Shown in pieces: positions 46,986-61,300 of a DNA stretch of 64,000 nt. Below the pieces are notes generated by a model that saw only the letters and a list, made by a program, of their open reading frames with translations, searched no databases and was not told the DNA's origin. The translations under genes were made by a program, and so were the position numbers. This DNA comes from Nemertoderma westbladi (lineage: Eukaryota > Xenacoelomorpha > Nemertodermatida > Nemertodermatidae), in NCBI GenBank assembly GCA_032718475.1, contig JAUCBJ010003173.1, forward strand, positions 1-64,000. The letters are read 5' to 3'. How positions within the stretch are numbered: the first letter of the stretch is position 1; each line of letters starts with the position of its first letter.

Positions 46986-47108
46986 AAATCCGCATAACGC
47001 GCGGAAAAGCGGAAAATATTATTATTTGGTAACTTTATTCGCATAATATAAATATTATAATGGAAAATAAACTAATTCAAAATTGAAATTATCAAAAATT
47101 ACTGCTTA

Positions 47109-47481
47109 TCAATATATTTTGATACCCACTTGATCAGTGAAGCGATTATAGCAGTTTACCCTGAACCCATCTCCTCATGTGAGTTTATTTTCTGCTTGGA
47201 TAAGGTTTTGTTCTGCTATATGGATAGGCGTGTGCCCGATATTCAGTGTTCATACTTAAACTCCATTGAGATGATACACTATAGCACGGCTCTAACTATT
47301 CCTTTAGGCCTTATAACTTGAAGCAACGGCTAGCTCTCAATTAATTCTTAGATTTTAACAGCTCTAAACAGAGGACCTTGGAGGCATTTTAAGTAATGAA
47401 GTTATGAATAGGCCTGCAAGGAGCGTGTAGTGATGCTAGCGGGTAGATAATGGTGGGATATAATCTCGTGTTGGTTGTCAA
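47109..47481. repeat. 370-bp repeat, inverted partner at 54884-55255
   Basis: The two copies are about 95 percent identical by eye and in opposite orientation, starting TCAATATATTTTGATAC and ending ACGAGATTATA...GTTGGTTGTCAA. Each contains the same 63-codon frame ([16 protein letters not shown]), not recognised as a gene. The second copy is inside unc-4 intron 2. Confidence 0.85.
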
Positions 47482-50400
47482 AGGGATTATTACTATTAGA
47501 CGACACCTTTTCTGCTTCTATTATTTATCTGGCCCCACACTTTTGCTTGGGAACGGCCAATATTGAAAACCTTTTTAGATTGATGGAATTGCTCCCGAAC
47601 TACGTAAAAAAGCGCATAATAGCGCTCCGTACATTACATACACTAAAAGACGTTTCATAAATACTCGTTTTTTGTGACCATTTCCTCCAAGCAGCCTCCT
47701 TCTTCATGACGGGACATAGAGATATACAATATGTAAGTAAATAAACTGCTAACTAACCATTATCGATTTCTCCTCTCGCCTCTCGCTAAATCCCTTATTA
47801 AATGAACAACGAAGTCGAACACCAATACCATTTGTGGTAACCCATCTCTAGTGAATAACTAATACCCTTCTATATAACCAAACTAATTATTAAGATAATA
47901 TTCAAGAATCACTCTCCCTCGGGGTGAATAGTAGTTTTCCATCTACGGTGTTGTATCATTCAACTTTGGGATTTAACGCATTGACAATGAGTAACGACAC
48001 GGCTTATATATTGTCGCACACTTTATATTACGGCCTTAATCTCTGGCATACCATTCGTAATCCTGCTACCAACAACAGAACCAATCTGTGGGCCCGCTAC
48101 CAACAACAGAACCAATCTGTGGGCCCATGTATCAATTTCACGCCCTTCTCCGATCAGCTATTGTTGAGTACAGCTTGGCCGCTAATGGCTTATATAGAAT
48201 TATCCTATAATGCCTTTTATAATAGAAATATTTATCTCAGTTCTGCCACAATAATAAATGGATGAGGTAAAATCAAAATATGTCGGGTAATAAAACACCA
48301 GATAAATTATTCCCACTAAATTATTTGCGTGGTAATTTTATGTAATGGGAATATTATTTTTTGTGTTTTCTTCATCTGCAAAACTCAGAAGTAACTTTCT
48401 TGGCCAATCTTTCTGCACAAAAACATGCAAGTTAAGGTATAATAAATAAAAGGATAATAAAACATCCTGATACGAATTAATTAAATTGGGATGAGGATAA
48501 TAATACATTTTTTGCATAAATTGGTAACTATCGTTTAATAATTTAGCACTTTTACATCTGTGGTATCCGCCTTTACTATCTAACAAACCTGAATGAATAC
48601 TTCAATACATACTGAACACTGAAAGATTGTTAAAATAATGTTTAGGGTCACAAAGAATACAACTTTTGGTCAAGAAAAACAATTATTGGCATCCATATGC
48701 AACTGCAGACTGTATGTTGACTACTCCGATGGGGGCCTACAGATATTGGGTATTTTTATTACAGTAATATAACTTTATTATTATCAAGATTTTCATGTCA
48801 TACGTGATTATATTTCAGATCTTGGGTATTACCGTTATACATAATACACGTATGCTACGTATGTGAGGTCGAGGTCGCTTGTTTTGGTTGACCTTGAATG
48901 CGAAGAGCCTGGCGGTGCGTGGTGACGCCGATTTCGATACAACTATCATGACATAAAGAACATATATATCCGAGGTTATTGTATTTCAAATTGAATTTAT
49001 AAACAACCCGACACAAAAGACGGCTATGAATGTTAATTAACCTCCGAGGAACTCTGACAATCGAGTTATTAAGGCTTTTTCCTATCAATTGAAAATAATA
49101 CGCGGGTTTACTTTGAAGCGAAACTCCGGAACATAAATAAAACATTAAATACGCCAAACAATTGAAATAGTTTTATGGAAATCCCGTGAGAGAATTAGCA
49201 GATTTAATATAAAATGCAAAATAATTCATCGCTGCGTGATGCTAATTATATTGGAGCAGTTATCGAACCTTGCGCCGTGAAATAATATGTGACTCTCACG
49301 AATAAATCAATCCTCAAGTTAACTTTCATCAATATTAATATATTTTCTTACTGTTTTTGGTTTGATCCATATGCAGTCTATCCATTGGAGCCCCAGTTTA
49401 TAAGAACACTCCATCTCAAAACGGTTTATGTGTGAGCTGGTTTTGCTGTATATGGGTGGAGATTTAAGGCGATGCCGATGGTTTTATTTTCAAGCATTTT
49501 ATACACTATTTACTTATTAAGAACACTGTAGAACTAGTCGCGCACGCCAATTTAAGTTACAAAATATATAAGTGGGTAAAAATAGTATCCGCAATCATGC
49601 AATCTACATACACCTTGTCCTGGAATAATATAGTGTCGCAATTTTGTGACATTTTTTGAATCGTTTGAAGTTGAAGAATAACTGTGGGGTGTAACTGGTC
49701 CAATATCGTTGGAGACACCTTTTTCAATCCTTTTAGGTAAATAATCAAAGCGAAAATAAAAGTTCTCGCTCACCCGCTAAGTGGTCGGGAATTGAAACTC
49801 TCTCTTTTCCAAATTGCATGCAATCCAATTGAGATATGTCTATTCATACATTAAGAAAATGTTCCAGGTGGTTTATATATTAAATATAATAAATAAATTA
49901 GCCCAGCCTCTCGCAGCAGGTGCAAAACCACGCAAATTTTGAACGCTATTATCTCAGCTATTTCACGACGAAATTCAGATTGCGTTAAATATTTGGAATC
50001 CTTGGATGGCCAGCTTTCAACAGAACCAACAAACAGCTATAAGATAGAAGAATAACTGCAGTGTATCTGGTGCAATATCGCCGAAGACACCTTTTTTAAA
50101 GGTTTGTAACTAAAGATTGAAAGGGAAAAAAATTGAAAAATAAAAAAATTGGCTCACACACTAAGTGGACGGGATGTGAAACTCTTTCTGTTTCAAATTA
50201 CATGCAATCTGGTTTGTATAAAAGTTTGGGCGAGTGGTCCTGGTCGTGTCATTGAATTACGACTCTATTCAAGGACATTGTGTAGGTAGGCACAGTAAGA
50301 CAATCCCGTCGCATTTATTTTACATATAAACTTTCCCCGTTTGCTCTGGTTATCGCAATCCATCGAATTTTTAATATCCAAAAGGTTTCCAAGTAGAACA

Positions 50401-52097
50401 GCTACATTCACTCAAGGAAGAGGCATTCCATTCGAAAAATAAAATTATGAGTTTTTAATCCACTCGACTGAACGCACTTAGACATTGATTTTTCCGGATT
50501 AGAATTGGTACTGAAAACCAACTTGTGCACAGCTGCATAATTTTCACACACGTTACCACCATGTGTTGACTGCCATTGACAAAATGGCAAAGCAAGAACA
50601 AGTTATCCGCATAACCCATAATACCTAGTTATAAATGGAACACACATAACAGCCAGCATGGGACGCTCTAGCATATTAACAGGTCAAGCGATATACAAAA
50701 TTAGATTGGGGTGGCAACCGACCCTGGACGGTCAGCATTTTAGCCAAAGTGAAAGAATCTGAGTTGACACTATTCCAGAGTGCGATGCAAGAATGATTGT
50801 TGTATAATTCATAACAGAGTCCAAAGAAAATAGGTGAAAAGCCTTTCTTTAGTAGTTCAATAAACAGCTTAGATCGATCGACAATATTGAAGAAGGGATT
50901 CTTTCGATAGGCCCAACATACTATATAACTATTTAACCATACGAATTTCTAGAATAGAAACCGATTACCTTGGTATCAGCCAAAGTGCAATGAGTGGTGA
51001 TAGCGCCCCTTTAAAACCTGAAATGAAGTTTGTTCAACATTAAGCAGTCAGCTTGTTTATGGAGCGCGAAACATTCGAATAATTTAATCAAAAGAGAAGA
51101 CAATGCAATCGTAATTATTGTAGAAGAAAACGTCGTCTAGCTTATCTTAATCAATGGAATAATCATGAAACTCAAGTACTCGAGATTAAACAAATTGATT
51201 CAATATTAAACAAATTGATTCAATATTAAACAAATTGATTCAATATTAAACAAATTGATTCAATATTAAACAAATTGATTCAATATTAAACAAATTGATT
51301 CAATATTAAACAAATTGATTCAATATTAAACAAATTGATTCAATATTAAACAAATTGATTCAATATTAAACAAATTGATTCAATATTAAACAAATTGATT
51401 CAATATTAAACAAATTGAAATTACTCAGCTGTGGGAAAACAAAATTTATAAGGCCGTCTGAATCAAAAACCAAAAAACGGTGCATATTTACAATTTTAAC
51501 AATTTTTTTATAACATTAATTTTTACAACATAAATCAGGATAAACTTAACAAGGTCATTCTAGGCTGCCAGATTAGCAATGCTGCCGAAATCTTTCTACC
51601 TCAATCTGATATTTTTATTATATATTTTTATGTGCGTGTGTATTGTTGTATGTGTTCCTATCACTATTATTAAACAATTACATGAATATAATGTAATACA
51701 TCTAGTTAATAATTAATATGTAAGGTTAATGGACAGGCTGTTAAGGTTATATCAATGAGCCGCACCAACTATATAGATTAACTAGAGAGGATTAGTAGCT
51801 ACTTAAAATGTAGGCCCAATTCGGCCCTCTCTGAAACAAAACGTGTTAGTTGGAGGACAATTCGGGCCTCTCTCAAACTATGTCTTGCTTCCTACTGCGT
51901 ATGACGACATCCTATTGGCTGTTGCTTTGAATCTCATGTATTTGAAGTTCCCTGATTGGTTATTCAAATGAACGAACTTTATAGAAGAAGAATAAACACT
52001 GAGGTAATAAATAATTATTTTCATCTTTAAAAGTCAAAACAACTAATAATTTTTTCACTAATTTTTTTAGAGATGCAATATTAATACAAGGTTAGCT
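47482..52097. other. region upstream of unc-4
   Basis: No gene recognised. It contains a perfect 31-bp tandem duplication (about 48066-48127) including ACAACAGAACCAATCTGTGG. A diverged direct duplication (about 49655-49840 and 50050-50215) shares GAAGAATAACTG and GGAGACACCTTTTT-like words. A 20-bp repeat array follows at 51185. The promoter of unc-4 must be here or further upstream, but no TATA or initiator can be singled out. Confidence 0.4.
51185..51418. repeat. 20-bp tandem repeat (ATTAAACAAATTGATTCAAT)
   Basis: About 11.7 virtually identical units located 680 bp upstream of the unc-4 start codon. Each unit contains ATTAAAC and TTGATT, AT-rich words of homeodomain-site type, though no specific regulator can be claimed. 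Confidence 0.95.
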
Positions 52098-52374
52098 ATG
52101 TTTCCTATGCCATACCATCACAGTAGCTCATCCAAATTTCTCTCCCAATTTCCCTCGCCACCATCAACACTACCTTGTCCGCTACTCACACCAAATTTCC
52201 CCGGGCCATCTACCTTTAATCTGCTACCACAACCGCACCCGCCCATGTTTCATTCCCAACGCTCTCTGCTTTATCACGATGCTCTACCCCCCTTCACTAA
52301 AGATCGATTCTTTTATAATTATATAAAGCAATCACCACTTTCTGCCAACCTGCAGGAGCCTACCAACGATAAAT
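52098..52374 (+). other. unc-4: unc-4 coding exon 1
   Basis: ATG at 52098 with an open, proline- and serine-rich frame; the donor is AAAT|GTGAGT. It ends in phase 1, matching exon 2. An acceptor-like TTTTTTTAG at 52070 suggests a further upstream non-coding exon or a trans-spliced leader. Confidence 0.75.
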
Positions 52375-55300
52375 GTGAGTTTATTTTGAATTATAAATAA
52401 ATTTAATAGATATAATTAATTTTATAGGGATTGTCAAATTGCCCAAAATTTTCCGAATCTTTCCGCATTACTATTGACGATGCCCAATCCTTTAGTGACG
52501 ATTATATAATACTTTCAAAACCGTTTATTAAAATTACTATATAAAATATATTTAAACTGTTACGCTTATATTTGCTCTTTTTGCAGAAAACAAAAATACT
52601 TGTCCGTTAATCAATTTATAATAATATTTTTTGATAACTTTACACTGTATTATTAATATAATGTTAGAATGAACAAAACATAGAGCATAAGTTCAATTAT
52701 TTAATGTCAAATATTTGTTTGTAAGTAAATATAATGGGTTGAGGAGGTTGTCACCATCGCGTATATACTTACACTCTTTATAATTAACTTTCAGTTCATG
52801 GGAATGGTCTGAGCCGCGACGATTGTCTGGAAAGTTTAACTCCATCTAGCGACAACAACAAGAGAAGACGAAGCAGAACAAACTTCGCAGGATGGCAACT
52901 GGACGAGCTGGAGCGAGCATTTCTGACGAGTCATTATCCTGATGTCTACATGCGTGAAGGTCTGGCAGTGAGACTGGATCTTGTCGAAAGTAGAGTTCAG
53001 GTGAAATTTATAGTTAATAAAGTTTATTGACTGTACTATAATATTTCAATTTTAATAAAACTAAATTGTAAAACATTGCAATATCATAGGCCTAGTGTTA
53101 GCATAAAAACTATTGACTAGAAAATATGTATCGACATTCGAAAATTTATTATTCGTATTATATGTTATAAAACACAATTTCATTGTTAGGTGTACATTAC
53201 GAAATTCGATACGAAAAAAAATAATAAAATACTAAAATTTGGTTTCATATCCTGTCACAGATGGGGTGTATGTTTTATCTTATATTTGCGTTATATTTTG
53301 ATCTGATATCGGTGTGTTTTCATTTTAACCTTTCTATCCAGTTTTATTGTCAAGAATTCTGATTGATCTTGAGATAGTCTTTACTTTATAGTTTTGATTG
53401 TGCTTTATCGAAATTCTCCCATGTATTATAAATATATTACTGTATGTATTAGGCCTATCTAAATGTTTACCGTAATAATCGAGTGTAGGGGGGGGGGGGG
53501 GGGGGGGGCACATTCATTTGTGAATTAGTAATTCTTTATGTTGGGGCTTTTTTATTGATTCTGATTCCTATGGAGCAATCTACTACTCTATATAAGTATG
53601 TAAGTGAAGTGGTACGTCAATTTCGGGGCACTAAACTTAGGGCGTGGCACTTCAAATTTTCAAAATTGCAATATTCGTTAAATAGTCCGAAGTTTTGATT
53701 ATCGATTAGTTCGAAAGTTATCTGTCCCGCTGAATCGATTGAAAGTAATATTGAAGCCTCAAGTCTTAGTGGTACGTCATTATTGGTACACCGAAATTAG
53801 GGCCTGGTACTTTTTCAAAATTTGAATAAGTGCCACTCCCTAATTTTGGTGCACCAAAGATGCCGAACCACTAAGTCTTCAGGCTTCTATAATACTTGCA
53901 ATTTAATCAGGGGTCCAGAAAACCTATAAATGTGCATTGAAATCTCAACTTTCGTTTATTTTCCGAATATCGTATTTTTCAAAATTTGAAGTGCCACACC
54001 CACTTCTTAGGTGCACGAAAAATAGCATCCAGTTCAATTTTCAGAAATGGAATATAATCACATTCGATTCAGCGTAGTGAAAAACCTACTAACGCTAGCC
54101 AACAATGCCACACTATTAGTTTTTAGATTATCAAAAAAATGTATACTTTGTCATGGGACTACTTATATTTTTCATGGAAATTATTATTTTAAGATTTATA
54201 AGATTTTATTTTATTAATTTTAAGATTTTGAAATTATTATGAAATTTTAATTTTTTTGGATTTGAAAATGTTCTTCGATAATTTTTTAATCTACAGCCCA
54301 AGTTTGTAGGATTTTATTAGATGATTACAAAAATACAGTGGGGGGAGGGATGGGGGGGGGGGGGCGAATCGACCCCCCACCAGTGCTGCTAATGGTCTAA
54401 ACAAACACCCCACTAGTTGTAATAGGGTTAAATAGAATGATTGTGTATAGCGATGTGTATAGCCTAACCTACAGTGTACCTTTTAAAAATATAAACTTTA
54501 TTTAAGCAAAAGTTCAGGTATGAACTCAACCATAATACTTATTTTTATCAACGTAAGTTGAAAACAATTACACACTGCTTTTTACAATAAAATAACCATT
54601 TTGTGTAAAGATAAAAACTGAACTTCTCGTCTCTCGTCCTGTCTTTCTTATTGAAGTGTCGAGAGGAGCGGTAATGCCTATTTTCAATTAATAACTACAA
54701 AAAATAAATAGCTAACTACAATTATTAATTAACAGCAAAATTAAAATCAACATTCACATTCTAATTCGTTAGGTTATGTTTGTGAGTCGTAGGAAGGCCG
54801 TACCCCAACGATTTTTTGATACATTATTTAGTTTCCATAGAAAAATAGGGGGCCTCATCGAATCATAGGAGGCCTTAAACATCTTGACAACCAACACGAG
54901 ATTATATCCCACCATTATCTACCCGCTAGCATCACTACACGCTCCTTGCAGGCCTATTCATAACTTCATTACTTAAAATGCCTCCAAGGGCCTCTGTTTA
55001 GAGCTGTTTAAATCTAAGAATTAATTGAGAGCTAGCCGTTGCTTCAAGTTATAAGGCCTAAAGGAATGGTTAGAGCCGTGCTATAGTGTATCATCTCAAT
55101 GGAGTTTAAGTATGAACACTGAATATCGGGCACACGCCTATCCATATAGCAGAACAAAACCTTATCGAAGCAGAAAATAAACTCACATGAGGAGATGGGT
55201 TCAGGGTAAACTGCTATGATCGCTTCACTGATCAAGTGAGTATCAAAATATATTGACTCTCCATACGGTTAGGCATAGTCAATAATTCACCAAAATATTA

Positions 55301-58300
55301 ATACTTCACACTTGATTAAGTATGTAATAAGGTTTCACTATATCAGTGTTTTATTTGATGACTTTGATGTTGTTTCTTATTTAATGTTTATCATCAAAGT
55401 AAAAATCACGAGTCGTACAAGTGTGACCGCAACAACTTCTATACCTAAGTTGTAACTTATGTTTGGATGGGAAGTTGTTTAACGCAATGCCGTACACATT
55501 AATCAATAGTACGGCAATATCATTGTAAGTTATTACATGACCTACTATAGATATCTATAGTAGGTCATTGTTATTATTTTTAATCACAAAAAACACGATA
55601 CGCAATAAACATCAGATGTATACAGACACCCCCCATATTCCACTCACAGACTTCAATCACAGACTACATGAACTAGTCAGAAAATGTCAGATCGTATGAG
55701 TTAGAGTATGGCGCGGATGACTTCTGTAAACCGGGATCATTGATGCGGAAGACCTTCGGATACTTAAGGGGAAGGCATGGGTAGCATTGAATAGTCTGTC
55801 CAGGATTTGACAGTCCCATAGAATAAAACGGAACCTTTAGAGCAGCATTAGAACTAGTACTCTTATATGGGAGTCCATGCTGGGCTCTAACTGCTGAGAA
55901 TTAAAAAATTTCTGGATGGCACTTATACAAGAATGCTACGCCGGGTTCATTGAGTCAAGTATAATGCTCACATATCCAACCAGACCCTATAAATCATTGG
56001 AGGTGTCTCATTATGTCCCTGCAGAGCCGTGAGAACCTTGCACGATCTTGTGCTTTGGGGGCTGCATTGAGAGAATGAGCATGGTGGACAAAATTCAGCA
56101 GTGTGCAATGCGTGATGTTGAAAAATGAAAAGATCGTAGACATATAATACACGTTCGTGGGGCCTTCGCTCAGCATGAGGCTAAATGCGTACCAATTTTA
56201 GTTTGAATTCATCTGTGATTGACCGACTTATTTCGGTCTTTATCAAAAGTCTGAATCTACTGGTGCCGAGTGACAGACTGTCTGATTATTGACAAAACTT
56301 CAGATTGTATCAAAACTTTTGACGGACTACATACAGTACAAGGTTGGTTTACTTTCAGTAATGATTGTTGGCTTTCAAGAATTAATTTAAAAACGGGCAA
56401 ATTAATTATTGCCAAGGATATGATTCGAACCACCTAGGATCCCATTGGGTTTCTATTCCAACTCCTTAAACATTCGGCCAACATTCGGCTGCTCGAGGGA
56501 GATGCCTATGATATTTTATGTAGGTGGAACTGGTGTAAATCTGCAATATCGTACTTACTTGGTACCGGTACCGAACCGGTCAGTCGGTCAATACTTCTGA
56601 GTTTCTAGCGGATTCCCACTTTATTGTCTTAACTTTTTAGATTTCGTAAAAGATAGTCTTCATGATTCTCTAAAAGCAACCAATATTTCAGCTCTGGAAA
56701 ATGAGGCGTTCCCGATAAATGTATCATTTTCTAAAAAACAAATAATCTTTCGTAATTGACGTCAGACTGTATGTTTTTTCACCACGCTTTACAAATTAAA
56801 ATTCTAAAAATTATAAACTACTGACCTACTAAGTTTGGTTCAATTCCAAACCAGCAATGCCGAGAAATTCACTTTAAAAAATTTCAAGCATTTACCAAGC
56901 AGGCAGACAGACGGACAGCCCATTTACCCTATATGAACCATAAGCTAAGGCTCGCTGACATCCACTACGTGTCTCGCCCCACAACCCACAGCACACTCAA
57001 CTCAAGCACTCACACGCTGCAGACATACAACAACACAAAACGGCCGCACTAATACACTCCTTTATGGACATGATGAGTACAAGGTGTAATTGCAGAGTAG
57101 GATGGATAATTGATAACATCGCATAACAGTTTCCACATAAATTAAAATAGATATATGACAACATGAAATGATAGGTTACTGATTGATTGACAAATGTTCA
57201 AGGTTTCGGCTATGTATTTAATTCCAAAAATAATTAGTGAATCAACTTTCGAAACGCAACAAAATTAATGAGCAGTAGATCAAAGAGAACATTGAAGGTA
57301 TCGTCACTGTGTCTGGGGATTTATTTAAAGATTTTGTAAGATTGTGAATATACAAGATCCTTGGATGCACTTAGATGTTAGAATGATAAGATGTACTGCG
57401 TGTCATTGTAATCCTCTAGTGATTCAAAAATATATTCCGATAAATGTTAAAGGTACTTTGTATTGTGCGGATGTGAGAGAATTAACGAACCCAAACTACA
57501 GCCTGAAAGAATCATTAAATCCTTAGCACCCCTGTCTTTACTACTTAGAATGGATGATGCCTTACCGGTACAAATAATAGGCCTACATACGCATGCAGCT
57601 ACACTTTCTTACCGTGCCAAACTACCCGCCCAGCAACGAAACCATCCACTTGTTTGGTGTAATTTATAACGAGCTGCCAAACAACAGATTCACTTGTTGA
57701 ATAGTAAATTATTAATCGTCTTTCTGTTGTCCGAGAATTTCTATTTAATATGCGTGCTACGCCTTATGGGTTACTAACGAGCGACAAAGGTATTCACTTC
57801 CTGATTTAATGAGAATTTAATGAAAGATATTCAAATAAATTATTATATGGCTGTTAAATTCATTTTGGTCAAATAAAATATACCGTTATTGTTAATAAGC
57901 TAATAAGGAATAGGACATTCCTATAAAACCATTAATAGGCGAGTCAATCTAGCCAAAAAATGGGGTTCAACCCATAACTAATTCTCAATTCATCCAAACC
58001 AATTTTTTTTATTCTATATTACCTTGTTAATAATACTCAAAAAAAGTCTATAAAAAAATACTATGCGGATCACTTTTAATTTCCTGTTTCTTTTCTTAGC
58101 AACATGGATTTTACATAGCAACAAAGTAACTATTGGTGAGATCTTCCCCAAATTTGGTGCAAAGAAACTTTAGTCCAATGACTATCGGTTGACTGAACTA
58201 TGCACTACTACATAGTTACCAATTTAGATTCCAGAGCAACGGAAATTTGTATAATAATTTTCTAATTTTTACGACCATTTTGTTCATCTTATTAACACTA

Positions 58301-61300
58301 TTTCTCTAGAAAACGGTGGTATGTAACCCGGCCCATTCGATTTGTCGACTCCAAAAACCATTATACCCAGTAAAAGTTGCTCAACTTTTACTGATTTAAT
58401 TTTTGTTGCAAAACAATGTTTAATACTATTGGTGTATTTTCTAAAATTTCATAATTGGAAATTGTATACCATCAAACAAACCTTTGAATGTAATAATATT
58501 AGCAAAAGTCACTCATATACATAAAGTATTGAAAATTTTAGTGTTTGCAGTCAGTTGAATACACCGATACTGATGCTCGGTGGAGGAGCTAACTTTATAA
58601 TGCATAATTTTTTTACATAATAATTATTACATGAAAAATTTCAGGTGAATGTTATTGTGTGAAGTAATTTTGTTTAGAATTGTAAAGGAAATATTAATTC
58701 TTTATTATTTATTTACAATCATATTTCATATACTAATAATTTGCAGTTTTTAAGTAAAATACTATGCCGTCTACAACACAAACAGAACCAAATTCACAAT
58801 AATGTTTGTTATCTTTTACATTTTATCACATTAGTCTTTACTGCTTTACTATCTTCATTCCTGCATTCGATTAACATTAGCAGCAATGCGAGGCGAAGGC
58901 TCTAACACCTAGCTACACACGCAGCACCACCGGCGGTTAATACGAAAACGCCGAGTGAGAATTGCAGCTAGTCGTCGCCTGTGAATCACCTTGTCGAAGC
59001 ATATTCAATAATGGTCATAATGGTACATAGCTCTCAGCTGCACGGAGACAATGTTACCGAAGCATACATCTGGATTCGCATTTTCATTCGTTGTTTACTT
59101 TAAAATTCAGAAACACGTTATAAATATAATAAAATTATTGATCGAAGCGATTATGTGAAAAGATAAAACAAAAGGAAATCTTGACAAATAATATCATTTG
59201 TGAACATTGAGATTTGTGGTAAAACAAATCGACCCAATCGCACATCAAAACCTCTGGTGAAGAAGGCTCATCAATCTAAAGATTAATTGTTAATCGATAA
59301 TCTCGATTATAATTTATTCTCCCAGTTTTATTTCCGTTTAGATTCGTTAATTCTTTGGGATTAAATTTCAATGCGTCGCATTAGTTTGTTATCACAGAAG
59401 GAAATTAATAAGATTAGTCGCATTGATTGATTAGGGATGAAATTTTCATCTGGTACAAACACGGTTCCTCCAAACAATACCACTTCTATATCACATTACT
59501 TCCTGGGATTACTGGTTTTAATGAAATCAGTAATATCATTTCTCGGTACAGCGTAAAACTCACCAGCGTTACATAACAGCGTGTAAATAGATACCTTAAC
59601 AGAGTGTATGTAGATATCAGTCACTAACTAGTCATAAGGGATTTAAAAAGCAAGGTGTTGTAAAATTAATCATAGAAAAATTCGAGAAACCTTTATAACT
59701 ATATATTATACATTGCAACCTAACAATGCTCTTTCACACTGATTTTATTTATTATTATGAATAATTTTTATAATTTATAATTATTTAGGTATGGTTCCAA
59801 AATAGAAGAGCAAAATGGCGGAAACGAGACAACACGAGAAAGGGGCCTGGAAGACCCCCACATAACGCAAATCTAACGACATGTTCTGGTCAGCCGATAA
59901 GTTCAGACGAACTACAAAGCAGAGAGATGCATAAACAGGAGAGGAGACAACAGGTGGGTCGATGGATAGGTCTATATATTGGTTTATATCACAATTTTTC
60001 TGCTTGTGTCTGTGCGTGCATGGTCTAAGTTCAATAATTATATATTTAATTCGTATAATTAAAACAATTATCTGAAATATAAAATTAATTAACCCCGATC
60101 CGAACCGACAAAGGGTTACCTCGTGGTTAAACCTGGGTTGGAAGACCTAAGCCATGTTTGGTTGGAGTGGAATTCGAATTGTCACAGGTCATCGCTTCCT
60201 CAGAGGCTACATCGGGGAGAAGTGTGTGAGCTGAGAGTTTGTTCAATTAATTAAAATATAAAATTGATCAAAGAATTCACAATTAGACCAAGTAGAATCA
60301 AAATCCCAAGTTATAAAATAAAACTGGAAGTGATATTGAGTTCATTCATCCCTGTGACCATAAAATGATTATCAACGCGAGCCACACAAGTATATAATGT
60401 AACATATACTGCGAGTTACATAAATACATAATATTACATAATTATTTAACATTCATTACTACTTGCTTTACTTGCTTCATGTTACGGAAATAAAGATAGA
60501 AAATGTGAAATGTACATGTAGAACAAATCGGGTGTAAACGCTACGCCGACAACCGACAGCCGACAACCGCTGCCGACAACATCAAATATGAAAATGTAAC
60601 CTGAGTTTATGACTCTCGTTTTTTGTATTGGTTAGAATAACCTTCCACTGTAACCTGTTCCTTTCCTTCAATTAATAAATAACATTAATTAGCTTTAATA
60701 ATAGTTGTCGGCGTTGGTTGTCGGTAGTCGGTTGTCGACGTAGCGTTTACACCCAAACAAATATCATTCCTAATCAACATTTTATTTACATTTCGACAGA
60801 AACAGATTTCTCGCCAGTTGGAACGTGAGAAACAAAAATGTGTAAAGGCTGGAAAGACGTGGCCAATGATTGGAAATGATGTGGTTGCTCTGACCAGACG
60901 CTTACATATGAACTACCCTTTCGCTCTTGTGAGAAAGATGTTGGTGCAGCATGGATTTATCTTCGAAGACATTAAAGATGAACTTGGATGCGATAGCAAA
61001 GGTGTGATTGGATTTACCAATGTGAAGAAGGCGGATGATACCTCAGTAATTGAAGTCGAGACTGTAGAAGATATTGTACCCAAAGAAATATGTTTATCTG
61101 AACCTACAGACATTAATTGTAACACAGAAACTCTTTTAAATGACAGACCATATACTAGTAGTTCTAGAAATATGTTTAGTATAGATAGTATTCTTTCTAA
61201 ACCAGTTCAAAATCGAGAAATTGGAAGGAATGGCAATGGTGTTGTGCAAACTGATATGGTACCGATGTACCATTACACGAATAAATACGGTATCTGGCTA

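Noticed and set aside
47130-47321. 63-codon frame [16 protein letters not shown] conserved in two copies
   Set aside because: Conservation is explained by recent duplication of the whole 370-bp repeat; no domain and no start context.
47924-48265. 113-codon plus-strand frame as a host gene
   Set aside because: It includes a 31-bp tandem duplication, has no recognisable domain and no upstream signals.
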